Below are positions 44,792-58,232 of a stretch of DNA of 64,000 bases, in pieces. Both the position numbers and the translations under genes were made by a program. The DNA is taken from positions 62,001 through 126,000 of the forward strand of contig JAPQWV010000415.1 of assembly GCA_027422505.1 (NCBI GenBank). The letters are read 5' to 3'. The notes beneath the pieces were generated by a model. That model had not been told where the DNA came from, made no database searches, and saw only the letters and a list, made by a program, of their open reading frames with translations. The number at the start of each line of letters is the position of its first letter. Position 1 is the first letter of the stretch. This DNA comes from Craterostigma plantagineum. Lineage: Eukaryota > Streptophyta > Magnoliopsida > Lamiales > Linderniaceae.

Positions 44792-47760
44792 ACTGCAATA
44801 ACAACCTGTCTTTCAGACCTAAATTTTGATATCAGAGTATTCCATGAGCAGGTCTTACCTGTTCTGCCACTACCATAAATGAAGAATAAGCCACCATGAT
44901 TTTGTGTGTGAGCCCCCATAATTATAGAAAATAGTCTATATTGATGTGCATTTAGCCCCCGAGCAAGACGATCGTAGTTTTCAATCTCTATTGATGTATC
45001 ATAATCGAGTCGTCTCTTATCAATCGATCGGTGGCACGTTGAGCATCTTCCAATGATGGTTGCGGCATATGTGGATACTCTTTCAATGACTTGCCATTTT
45101 TGTTGAGAATATGTTCAATCTCAAGAATACCCAAATTGCATCGTTCTTCGTCTGAGAGGCGCAATTCGAAATTATTATACCGATGCCGTACCATGTGCTC
45201 AATATCATCAGCCATTCTTCACCAATGTGTTTCCCATAGTCTTGTTGGATCGGCTACTTCACTGAATGGAGCAAAATATGTTTCTAAGTTGTGCATCAGT
45301 TGTCCAACTAGCTGCTTCTGTCAAAGCGTCATGCCATTCGTTGTTGTCATCGAGCATGCCTAACTCAAGACATGCCGCCTGAAAGGTCGGTTGTACGACC
45401 CCCCTCACCGTTCGTATGTCCTCATATGACACTGCACCACGGACGTTCGTAAGGAGCATCCTGAGATAGACGCTCACCAGCATTTGGATGCGTAAAAGGT
45501 AGTCTTCCTATCGACACTCTTTGTTGTCTTTTTTTCCATATTTTACTTCGACGGTCCATACCCATTCGGTTGGAAATTCCGAATATGTTAAAGCTCGAGC
45601 TTCTTGATACCGCATATTTGCCTCAAACCACATTGTCAACATAGTGTTTTGAGGCTGATTAATTACGTCATGTAGATCATCGTTGTCATGGAAGACAATG
45701 TTTTGATCGCCTGGCAAATGAAACTGCAATGTTTCAACAGACGGATATTGATGTTGTAGATCAAAATAAAAATCCTCCAACTTGCTTCTATGGCTGACAC
45801 GTAACGACAATCCAAATATTGCTTAATTTCATCAACACGCTGTGGTTGTGCCCCAAAAATGTTATTTCGATCGCCGCTCTCTTCAATGACAAATGTAGCT
45901 CAATCATGGCCTTTGTTTATGTACTTATATAAGTACTTAACCATGCTTCGTACGGCTACGCGCTCAACATTTATGTGTGCATCATATTTGACGCACAAGT
46001 CTCTATTAAAGGGGACTACCCATCTGTTATCTATTTCTCGTGGTAAACTTGTTACGGAAGTTCTTCTCTGCATGTACTGCATGAAGCTTCGATCGTCAAC
46101 AACCGTCTCAGCGCAAAATTTTTTCGGATAATGCTTTGAGCACTTTCCTTCAACTAAGCATGGACCACATGGTCGATGTCTCATAAACTTTGTGACTGTT
46201 TAATATGCAAGAGTATCATTGTGTTCATCAGGGATTTCAGCACTGATGAATTTATTGACATCCTCTGCACATGTGGGCTTATCATTTGCACTCACCGTGA
46301 GAAGTATATGCGCATGAGGCAATCCGTGTTTTTGGAATTCAACCACATATAACTCTGCGTTATTTTTAGTTGTGTTAGGAAATTCTATAACTATAAAAAA
46401 ACAAAGTTACAGAATTATAAATATAGAAAGTTACCAGCAATAACCGTTCCAAACATGCGTCTGTCCTTTAAATCACGGAACAATTCCTTCATTTTTGTCT
46501 AAAAACTCGAGCCGCGATGTCTGGACGATCTTCAACACGCTCATGATGAAGCAGCTCTCTAGTTATTTCAGGCCTATTCGGATTACAGGTGAAGGTGATA
46601 AAAAATCAGGAGGACCCATTGTACGACAAATAGCAACTGCGTCCTGATAATGTTGGATCATATTGCGTGGTCCACCAGTAAATGAGAAAGGCAGTATATA
46701 CTTTCTTCCAACAGACATTACATTAACATCAGCACTTGAAACAGCATCTTGAAGCCCTCTATACAATTCAGTACGCAAGCGTCCTTGGTTACATTTGACG
46801 TAAAGAAGACGATATTGCTCAATAGCACAATATACGTCAACAATAAATTGTTGGTACAATCGACCACCTCTAGTGAAGCTATCACCATCCTCCTCCCTCT
46901 TTTGCATTTGGAATGCATAAAACTGTCTTATCGAAACTTTAACCATTGAAGTACTCGAAGAGATTATTGGTATGTCGACTGACCAACCATCTGTTCCATA
47001 TGGAAATAGCAATGGATATTGGAGAGGCATATAAGCAGGATGAGTCTCGTTTATCCTCTGTAAAGCACCACTGCATGTTTGTAGAATAACGTCTCTATGT
47101 CCCAAATCCTCAGTACAGTCACCTACCAACAAAGCAGCGACTTCACTTGATGTTGGACGCGTATATTGTCTGTCTTCTCTTGCTTGAATGATGCACATAC
47201 GAAGATTTATATTGTTACGTTGTTCAAGCAACATATCTCGAGCACTCCGAAAAACAGAAACATAAGGATTTACATGACCGAGCATGTGTTGAAGGTCACG
47301 GAGTATATCACCATTTATGTCTGAAGTGGTCGACGATCCCACAGCATTAAAGTGATTGGAAACCTCATGTCAGTGTCATATATACAGCTGAGCGAATTTA
47401 GGACCGGTACCTGGTTTGGGGAGTAATGACCCGATTCGATGGTAATTGCTACCACCAATGCGAAACACATAAGGTCCCCTACCATCATTAACACTGTTGT
47501 CGATCTGGCCCCCCATGGAAGTGAATGTCAATAATGAATTGTACATTCGGATTTTGTCTTTGAAGACTGTCTGTGATAGAAGAGACTGAAGGAATGGTGG
47601 TGACACTGGAAGACATGGTAGTTGCACTTGACCTTTTCCGCAATATAAATGAAATCTTGGATTTCTCAAGCTACTCTCTCGAACTTTCTTAGATACCCAC
47701 ATGATGGCATTACAATTCGGGCACTTTGTATTTCTATGACCAATATTTGAGCGTTGCGAG
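44792..47760 (-). pseudogene. Helitron Rep/helicase, copy B (minus strand), broken
   Basis: Minus-strand pieces lie in order. 47376-47702 (MWVSKKVRESSLRNPRFHLYCG...) comes first. 46563-47342 is the Helitron-like N domain (AYMPLQYPLLFPYG..., IEQYRLLYVKCNQGRLRTELYRGLQDAV). The HUH motif HAHILL lies in 46184-46350. 45900-46184 carries the Rep tyrosine motif KYLYKYINKGHD. 45508-45810 and 45259-45483 are linker segments, and 44731-44919 is the helicase Walker A (GGLFFIYGSGRTGKT). The helicase breaks off at 44792 where a MITE inserted, and the remaining Pif1-type helicase motifs are missing. At least five frame breaks separate the pieces. A probable intron lies near 46365-46437 at the same place as in copy A. 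Confidence 0.85.
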
Positions 47761-48270
47761 AAAGAACATCTTCTACTTGTGTAGACGTTTCTACAAAGTT
47801 TTTGTTTTGAATTGAATTACTAAATAGTGAAAATATTGACTACGAACAAACATTTACAAATTAATATAAAAGGCTAAATATTGGCCAGCTTGGTTGCGGG
47901 ATATAAAAGGCTAAATATTGGCAGAATGCCTTCCACGATTATTGTGAAGAACTGTCATCCTGAAAGCTCGAGCATCCCGTTGTAGTGACAATTGATGCAT
48001 TCGTCTTGCTTGAATATTATGATTTGGAGGGATATTGGATCCGCAATAACGTGCGTCCACAGTTATTTTACTGTTATTTACAATCTACGAACTAAAGCAT
48101 TAGCATTTAGTAATGTAAACAAAACTAATGACGAAGATATGTTAACGTGTTTTCTATTAGGGAACAAATGCATTATATGAAATGCTCATTGAAAATTATA
48201 TCTTATAGCATAACACAAAATTAAAAAGATAAAAAGCAATGATAACGGTCATATTAATTGGCGTTGAAAT
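47761..48270. other. Helitron 5' flank, no gene
   Basis: Short blocks match the region before copy A (GGCAGAATGCCTTCCAC..., compare 36570-36600 in the opposite orientation). This indicates shared non-coding Helitron sequence. No ORF is supported. Confidence 0.4.
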
Positions 48271-49140
48271 TACCTCCCAAAAGTCGACTTTTTAAACTTT
48301 GTGATAGTCCAAGTTGATTCTTAATACCTGCATATTTTAAGTTGAAGTACAGTGTAATGCTAATATTTGAGAGTCAAAAGTATTTGCTGGCAACATTACC
48401 TTTTGAAAGTCGGAAGATTTTTGAAAATTTTACAGATAGCCGAAGTTGATTCTTAATACCTGCATATTTAAAGTTGAAGTACATTGTAATGATAATCTTT
48501 GAGTGTGAAACATTGGGTAAAGCAACATTAAATGAACGCCGGAAGTAATAACAACAGTAGACATACAATAAGATTGAAAATTTATGACAACAAACTCAAT
48601 AATTGGCTTATTAAAAAATCAGTTTACATTTAAAGTATAGTGTAATGATAGTATTTGAGAGTCAAATATTTTAATTAAAAAAATCAGTTTACATATGCAT
48701 TATATAAAGCGTAGGCAGATGCAAATATTAAAACAAAGAAAACTAATGACTTTTTTAGTAGGGAATAAATGCATTATATCACATGCAAATTGAAATACAC
48801 ATTATGGCTGAACATAGAAAGGGAAAAAATACAAAAGAAAATTGTCATATTAATAACTTTTTCAAATTCGAGAATTATAACATGTTTTTTATTAGGGAGC
48901 AAATGCCTTACATGGAATGCTTATTGATAATTATATCTTATAGCATAATACAAAACTGAAAATATAGGTGATAACAGTACTATTAATTGGCTTGAAATTA
49001 CCTCCCAAAAGTCGAAGAATTTTTTAAACTTTCTAGAAAGTCAAAGTTGATTATTAATACATGCATTTTATAGTTGAATATCCGTGTCTTGAGAGTGAAG
49101 CGTATTTGGTGGGCATTACCATTTGAAAGGAGAACACTTT
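48271..49140. repeat. Diverged tandem repeats, unit about 115-120 bp
   Basis: Units near 48271, 48390 and 48990 share (TTGAAATTACCTCCC)AAAAGTCG...TTTTTGAAA/TTTAAACTTT...AGTCCAAGTTGATTCTTAATACCTGCAT...AGTTGAAGTACA. Fragments occur near 48610-48700. No coding role is seen. Confidence 0.6.
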
Positions 49141-50480
49141 TTGAAAACCATAATTATAGATAGTCCAAGTTAATTAATGCACGGAACATTAACATGCCGA
49201 AGGACCACATATTTCAAGTAAAACACCATCATATTAAACAACAAAGGAAAAACCATACAAAATAGTAATATCTACAGCAGAGTGACAAACTTTAAGCGCA
49301 TTGAGAAGGTTCAGCCCTATCTTCCGCATTCAAAGCGACAGAAACAAAAGACAAGGAATTACTCAAAGACACTTAATGAAATAAAACGTAAAGCTCTGAG
49401 TTTTTTTCAATTCGCACTACCACTGGTGATATCATGTGCAATTTCGAATCTTATTATAAACTGAAATGGGGATAAAACACAAAAAAACAAATAGACCGTA
49501 GATATAATAGTTAAAGAATTATATAGATTGTTCAATAGTCACAAAGCGCACATGTTCATAGAGAAACCAGTGTGGTATAAACTTACAATATGGAGCTGAG
49601 AAGGACAGAGTTTGTAGAAGCCTTTAATACGTGTAAAAGGAAATTTAAATCCGAGGAAGTCGAGCCAAATTGCGGGATATATTACTTGATGAATAAGTCA
49701 AATATTACTTCATGAATGAGCCAATAATTATCGCTGAACGTTCCTTAGATAGTGGGTGGTTACATTGGTCTCAAAGGGAATGAACGTTATTGCGACATAA
49801 CTAATAAAGAATAATCCATGGTTATTATTAAAGAAATATAACTCAATATGGTTAATCTTACAGTACTAAGGAAATGTAGGAGAACTGTGCGCGCGCCATG
49901 TGTCCTTGTTAGTTAAGATAATAACTTTTCACATAAAAGACAAGATCCCACGTTCTAAAAAACTACCAATAACTGTACCATACGGTTTCCTTTCCCGTTG
50001 AAATTAATTACATTGGACAGTAAATAATAAACTGATTCCCAAATTTCAACCGGTTTCAGAGGGGTAAATCGACGCTTACTTCCATGTTCTGTTGTGTCTG
50101 TGCTAATGAATTGTGTTCGTGATTTCGCTCTCAAGTTATTTGAGAGCTTTTCCAATTCGATTGTATCACATATTTCGTTTTATTTTCTTCATTGGGGCTT
50201 CATCGAATCAGGACGATGGTGATCTGAAGCGGGTTGTGCTCCTTATGTGACGAAGGAGGTTGGATTTATGCATCTGTTTGCATATTTTTTTGCGGCTTTT
50301 ATGGAATTCTCAACGGGAATTTTATGTGATCTAATGAGCATTGCACTAATTATAACAAGGGGTTTTGTCGATTCCAAATCGACGAGTGTTAGAGATGTAT
50401 AAGGTTAATACCTTCAATTGATCTTCTCATTTGCAGGTACAAGACTCCTTAAAATATTTCAAAATCATTGAAATCCATTT
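49141..50480. other. Gene-free stretch
   Basis: No supportable gene, RNA gene or element terminus. Small frames at 49282-49464 and 49955-50155 show no similarity I recognise. Confidence 0.35.
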
Positions 50481-50488
50481 CACGTAGC

Positions 50489-51205
50489 TAGGGCTGCACG
50501 TTCGGTTTTTAATTCGGTTTTTTTGGTTAACCGAACAGTTAACCGAATAAAAAAAATAAAAAAAATGCAAAGAATTCAGGCATCTCAACATGAAAACGGT
50601 TTTTAGATGCGTTAAATTCCCTCTTCAAACGTGAAGCCCTAGCAGAGCAACACGGTAAATTGATATGGTGAAGCTATAAAGCTCAGTTGCAAGAAGTCTG
50701 AAATATGCAGAGATTTTTGAAAACGCACTCACCCGGATAGAAAATCCGAAGGCTATGCGCTGTGAGGCTCGTGATGTGAGGCGATGCGATTGGCTAGGGT
50801 TTTCAATTTGGGGCTAAGGGCGAGCTGTGCTGAGAAACGAGATGTGAGACAGAGAGAGACGACGAGAGGTGAGAGATGAGAGAATTAGATCCATTTTTAT
50901 TTCTTATTGGTCTGGGCCGTTTAGTTGGTTTAATATCACTGAATAATATTTCAATAATGGTTTGGGCCGTCTAAAGTGGGGCAGTTTTAACACATTTAAT
51001 ATATTTTTAATAATAAATATAACAATTCGGTAATTCGGTTCGGTTCGGTATACCGAACCAGTATATCTGTACCGAACTGAATTACCGAATTTTTTCTTTT
51101 TAAAAACCGAGTACCGAACCGAATTTTTCGGTTCGGTTCGGTTTTGTACCGAATTTTCGGTATTTCGGTATTTCGGTTCGGTTTACCGAATAGCGAACAC
51201 CCCTA
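50489..51205. mobile_element. hAT-type MITE, 717 bp, complete
   Basis: Terminal inverted repeats are TAGGGCTGCACGTTCGGTTT and, from the right end, TAGGGGTGTTCGCTATTCGG. They are flanked by a perfect 8-bp TSD CACGTAGC (50481-50488 and 51206-51213). Subterminal CGGTTCGGT/ACCGAACCG repeats are dense at both ends. No transposase is encoded. The 8-bp TSD and TAGGG ends are hAT hallmarks. Confidence 0.93.
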
Positions 51206-51213
51206 CACGTAGC

Positions 51214-53589
<2,376 letters not shown>

Positions 53590-53597
53590 AATTAGAC

Positions 53598-54019
53598 CTG
53601 TCGAAAAGGCCCGCGGCCGCGGACTGGCCCACCCGCTCGCCAAAGTGGTGAGGCAGACTATGAATTTTTAGGCCCACCAGGAGGCGGGCAACCGCCCGCG
53701 GGCTTTGACGGGGCGGGCCTGGAATGCCGTGGGAGGCCCGCCGTTACTTAGCATAATAAAATTTATATTAAATATAGAAGTATAAATAAATTATATAGGT
53801 TTTTTATATTTGTATTGTGCAATTTAAGTGACATTAAATTTAATAAAAAATAGCTAAAGAGTTAGGATTAAATTAGTGATAGTTTCGAACTAAAACTCTT
53901 TTCTTCTACTTTTTTCCTTCTTTTTAATATTTTTTCTCTACTTTTTTTTTTTTATATCTGGCGGGGTAAGCCCGCGACCCGCCTGAGTGGCGGGCGGGCC
54001 TACCCGGCCCATTTGACAG
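53598..54019. mobile_element. hAT-type MITE, 422 bp, complete
   Basis: The left end CTGTCGAAAAGGCCCG and right end (reverse complement) CTGTCAAATGGGCCGG form the TIR. A perfect 8-bp TSD AATTAGAC lies at 53590-53597 and 54020-54027. GC-rich CCCGCGGG-type arms flank an AT-rich centre. Non-autonomous. It sits 50 bases before the first exon piece of a kinesin fragment. Confidence 0.92.
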
Positions 54020-54065
54020 AATTAGACTGATAGAAACTCTTGATCTCTTTTACCCCCAAATTGTC

Positions 54066-54640
54066 ACCAGGTGTTTTTCGGCTCTTGGAGACGTGATCTC
54101 TGCTTTAGCAAGCAAGCAAAAGCAACCACATTTCATTTTTTCACAGTCATGTCTTAAAGGCTGACTCTTTTCTGCTTAGATTGTTTGAACTGCAGAAGTC
54201 GAAGCTAACTCACCCGCTCCAAGGTTCATTAAGTAAAAAATTAAACGTTTTTCTTTTAGGGTTGTTTCACAACTTCAAACAGTTTTTCTAATTGTTTTGA
54301 GAAGTTGATTAATTGGATGCAATAAAAGTGATAATTTGCATATTTTACAGGTGGTAACTCTTGAATGCTCTCATGTTTGTGCAAATTAGTCGCTATGTCA
54401 GTACCCGAGTTAAACTCTAAGTTCGGTGAACTTTGCAACTTTTGAGTTCGAAGAGTTGAGTTGGGTCATGCCAGAATGGATAATAGCGAGCTTCTAAAAG
54501 ATTAAAATACTTCTAGCATGGCCAAGTTGTAGATCAAAAGAAGAGTATGAGAAAGCTCGAAGAGACTTCACAAAGCCTCGAAAGCAAGGGCAGATGAAAA
54601 TGCTAACAAAAATTAGATTGGAAAGATAAAATAACATTGA
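54066..54640 (+). pseudogene. Kinesin-14-like gene fragment, copy 1
   Basis: Exon-like pieces read in order: SALGDVISAL (about 54078-54110), SKLTHPLQGSL (about 54198-54232), and a piece near 54352-54600 corresponding to the kinesin ETLCSLNFA..RVxxVELG segment, which runs on into a charged SKEESMRKLEET-like coiled coil. The order matches the end of a kinesin motor domain followed by its coiled coil, as in C-terminal-extended plant kinesin-14 proteins. Stops and frame shifts interrupt it, and the ATP site is absent. It lies on the same strand as, and just before, the Helitron terminus at 54740-54766, so it may be captured sequence. Confidence 0.55.
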
Positions 54641-54739
54641 AAAGCAACATAATCAATAAACGAATTCAGCCTCTTTAGGATAATTTAAAAGAAAATGGTT
54701 TTTTTTTTTCATTTTATATTGATTATACATAGATAATAC

Positions 54740-54766
54740 CCCGTGCATTGCAAGGGCAAAAACTAG
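54740..54766 (+). mobile_element. Helitron 3' terminus (hairpin plus CTAG)
   Basis: CCCGTGCATTGCAAGGGC forms a short hairpin (CCC-TGCA/TGCA-GGG with one mismatch). It is followed six bases later by CTAG and then T, the standard Helitron 3' end inserted at an AT site. The matching 5' TC end was not located. Confidence 0.7.
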
Positions 54767-54769
54767 TTA

Positions 54770-55799
54770 CTATTAAGGAAATGTAGGTTTCACTATATTG
54801 CGACACGTGTTCACTTAAAAAATAAATAATAAAATAACGACAAAAGGTTCCCACTAACACATCTAACATACGTCGTGAAACTGATCGTTTTAATATTTTT
54901 TTTCCATTTTCGAAGGTTTCTAACGCAATTCATGTGGTTTGAAACACATAGCATTCCCGAACTGATATCGTCAAAGTTGCATAAAATCAACTCCAAACAG
55001 TTAAAATCTCCTTTTTAAAGTTTACAGATGTAGGAATTTTAATGGCTGTGCGTGCAGATATTTTGCTGTGTTTCGGCGTCACGGGCTGGCATGGGCAGTC
55101 AGGGAGGTTTAGTCGACCTAGCATGGTTTGGGTGCTCGGATGAAGGTCCGTGAGGCTCATGTGTGTGATTTCTTATTTTTCTGAATTCTATAAGTTAGCA
55201 TTGGCTTTGTTAACGACGTCTTCTCAATCCCTATTCACTCAATTATATTCTGCGTATCCAATAATATTATTTCTGACACATATTAATGCCTTGGTTGGGC
55301 GTGGGCATTAATAGACAATAGAATGATTTTAAAACAGAACTTTGACGGTTATACTGTTTTGATGGTTTTCCTTGGTCGGTCTTTTTCCAGTTCCAATAAG
55401 TATAACATCAGTGAGGGAGGGCAACCAGGTAATAAATATGCCAATAATGTAGAGACTGGTGGTTCGAATCCTGCGCCGAATAGTGCTCATCAGCGGACAA
55501 CACAGACTCAGAGTACATGATTCAAATCTCTTCTCCACTTTTTTTTTTCTGATTTGGATAATGCTATTAGATCCTCTGGATTATATGTCGACAATATTCG
55601 TTTATTCATATGACCAATATTGCTATTAATCACTTTTCAACAAGATCATTGGTTCAGTTGAACTTTTGTCTCTGGTGGGAAGTTTTAGAACTTATAAGCA
55701 AAGTGAAGCTGGTGTGGTTTTTACTTAAAGTTCTGTTTTGCTTACTATTAAAATAATAATTAGGACATACGAAATAATTAGAACAATTTGATCACGGAG
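54770..55799. other. Gene-free stretch between the kinesin fragments
   Basis: No supportable gene. GGTTCGAATCC at about 55461-55471 resembles a tRNA B box, but no tRNA fold surrounds it. Confidence 0.3.
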
Positions 55800-55814
55800 A
55801 TTGCAAGAAAATAA

Positions 55815-56570
55815 TCTTTGGCTGCTGGACTTAGCTGAAAGTGAGAGGCTGAATAAGATTGATGCGAAGGTTAGAGGCTCAAAGGCACACAAAATATCAA
55901 CATGTCTCCATCAGCTCTTGGAGACGTGGTCTCTGCTCTAGGAAACAAAAGCTGCCACATACCTTACAGGTGGGTTCTATATATACTCTCATCTTATCAG
56001 TTTTTTGTTTCATGTTTCATTTTTTTCGGTTGAATGTTTTGAATGAGTGTTTAAACTGTATGCATTCAAATCTAACTTGACTACTGCAAGATGCATTTTG
56101 TAATATATAACTTTTGGTGGGAAAATTTCACAAGTTCTAAGCTTTTCCAAGATTTTCAAATGATTCAAGCTTATTACTTTGATGCATTGGGTGATGTTTT
56201 GCAATATTCTGCAGGTTGCAAGTTAGAAATCTTTCATGTTTCCGCATATTAGTCCCTCTGTTCCGGACCTAATTGAAACTCTGAGTTCACTGCAACTCGA
56301 GTTAGAGGAATTGAGTTCGGTTCTGTCAGAAGCAAATTGTTACTAGCAAGCTCTGAAAGATGAATTATTTGCCCGAAAAGGTAAAGCAAAAATGTAGATC
56401 AAAAGATGAGTCTACGAGAAAGCTCAAAAAGACATTACGGAGCCTAGAAAGTAAGGCCATAAAAAAAGAACAGACGAACAAGAATCATCTTGAAAAGATA
56501 AAGGACATGGAAACTTATCATAATCAATTGGCGGAACAAGTTTGCATCTTTCTGATAGGTTAAAAGAAGG
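55815..56570 (+). pseudogene. Kinesin-14-like gene fragment, copy 2
   Basis: The first exon piece (about 55815-55970) reads LWLLDLAESERLNKID then, after a frame change, SALGDVVSALGNK..HIPYR, which is the kinesin switch II region followed by the next conserved motor block. It ends at a GT that could be a splice donor. The second piece (about 56214-56565) covers a SSLxxxxRVRGIEFG-like end of the motor and the coiled coil KCRSKDESTRKLKKTLRSLESKAIKKEQ. The switch II glycine of DLAGSE is replaced by Glu, which would impair ATP hydrolysis. Frame breaks and the missing N-terminal motor mark it as a relic. It is similar to copy 1 and more complete. Confidence 0.65.
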
Positions 56571-56723
56571 GAATGTCTTGCGTGTGGTTTGAACAAGCTG
56601 AGGCAAGTCACGGACCAAATACGGTTTTAAGATTTACTTTTTATCGTTTTAACAAATGCATGATTATTAGGATGATTTTATTTATTAATTCACCCTGATA
56701 ATTACACTTGCAATGATGCTAGC

Positions 56724-58182
56724 TGATAAACGTATTTTAATGCGTTTATCGCAATATTTAATTGGGATATAATAGAGCTCTAGCAATCATTTTATGCATT
56801 TATTCGCCATATTTACACTTATTTTTGTATTGAAGGAGCTTAGGACGAGTTTCGGGCGAAAAGGAGCGAAAACGAGGCAAAACGGCGCGAGACAATGAAA
56901 CTAGCGAAGGTCACGGCCGTGACACCTAGTGCACGCGACCGTGACAGGGGACAGAGACCAACCGAAGAGACCGTCACGGCTGTGACACCTAATGCACCTG
57001 GCCGTGACACTTGGCAGAGAGTTCGACTGAAGACCGTCACGGCTGTGACACCTAATGCACCTAGCCGTGACACTTGGCAGAGAGGTCGACTGAAGATGGT
57101 CACAGCCGTGACAACCCATGCACCTGGCCATGACACTTGGCATCGAACATAGCAAATTGAGTCTGTGATGGTCACGGCCGTGACGGCCCATGTCCCAGGC
57201 CGTGACCGTTACGAAAATTCTTATAAAAGCCCAAATTCGACTCAGAAAGAGGTGACTCTCACGAGATATCAACCATAATTCATAATAGACGAATTACAGA
57301 TGCCAGAAATGCAGAATTCCATTGGAGAATCGCGAGAGACGGATCAACGACGCAATCACACCAAATTGAACGCATAACAAAGATTCATTCGTGCCACCAT
57401 TCCAGATCATCAGTATTCAAGATCATGAATTCTTCTTCTTCGTTTCTTATCTCTTTGGTTGTTTTCCCGTCGATTATGCGTAGCTAAATCCCTTATGTGT
57501 TTGGGATTAGATGAACGCTAGGATATTTCATAATTAAGACATATGTTTAATCGTGACTCGTGTTTATGACTCTTTATCTGTCCATGAAATTGTTTCGTTG
57601 CTTTAATATGTCTATGTGTTAAAGTGATCGTGTGGAAAATCGTTTAGGGCAACAGGTAAACAACGATTAGGCCATTCGTAGAAGATAGGATTCGAGGATA
57701 TGGCGAAAGCAAATACTCGATCCTCGTCTTTAGTAATTACTGAACCTTAGATCCCGCGAGCATTTAGGGTGACAGCAAGCTCGTGAGCGGGTAGGAAATT
57801 ACTGCGATCTAGTCAGAATCACGTAGGAGTGAGAATTCATTGTCTTAACCGATAGTACCTACCAGGATTCAAATCCCGAGCACATCTCTATTATCTGAAA
57901 GTTTTTACCAGTTTTAGGCGTATTCTTTTAGTCCCTCGTTGATTTAGGAGTAATCTGTTAGGATAATTCGTAACACCATCTGCGTATTTTGTTTAGGCTA
58001 AATATTGAGTCGATAGGTCATTACTAGTACTTAATTTATTCCTTGTGTTCGATACTCGTCTACTCACTTTACTGCACTACACACGATAGGTCCACTGCCT
58101 ATCGCACGTCGGTGATAGTAATTAGGTATTCGTTTTAATTATTACTTGTCGCACTTTTCATTCACACACCACGTGTCAATCA
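56724..58182 (+). repeat. Athila-type 5' LTR
   Basis: 1,459 bp from TGATAAACGTATTTTAATGCG to GTGTCAATCA, followed by the PBS at 58188. No PPT precedes it, so it is a true 5' LTR. It matches the minus-strand LTR 32790-34323. Confidence 0.92.
56909..57207 (+). repeat. 63-bp tandem repeat with GTCACGGCCGTGAC palindromes
   Basis: GTCACGGCCGTGACA-type palindromes start at 56910, 56973, 57036, 57099 and 57171 (steps 63, 63, 63, 72). Each is followed about 25 bases later by (G/C)CCGTGACA(C). Open frames on both strands here are repeat artefacts. The other LTR copy has fewer units. Confidence 0.9.
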
Positions 58183-58187
58183 AGTTT

Positions 58188-58204
58188 TGGCGCCGTTGCC
58201 GGGG
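58188..58204 (+). other. Athila-type primer-binding site
   Basis: TGGCGCCGTTGCCGGGG, five bases after the LTR end. Confidence 0.92.
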
Positions 58205-58227
58205 AATAAATTGATATTAGGAACACC

Positions 58228-58232
58228 GTAGT
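58228..58232. repeat. Target-site duplication GTAGT (left)
   Basis: GTAGT at 58228-58232 and again at 62022-62026. The empty site in the paralogous leader has a single GTAGT. Confidence 0.92.

Noticed and set aside
55440..55490. Possible tRNA gene because of GGTTCGAATCC
   Set aside because: Only the T-loop/B-box-like string is present; no acceptor stem, D arm or A box could be placed around it.
56840..57272. ORFs on both strands with repeated VTAVTP/VTVTA-like wording
   Set aside because: Translation of the 63-bp palindromic LTR repeat; not a protein-coding gene.
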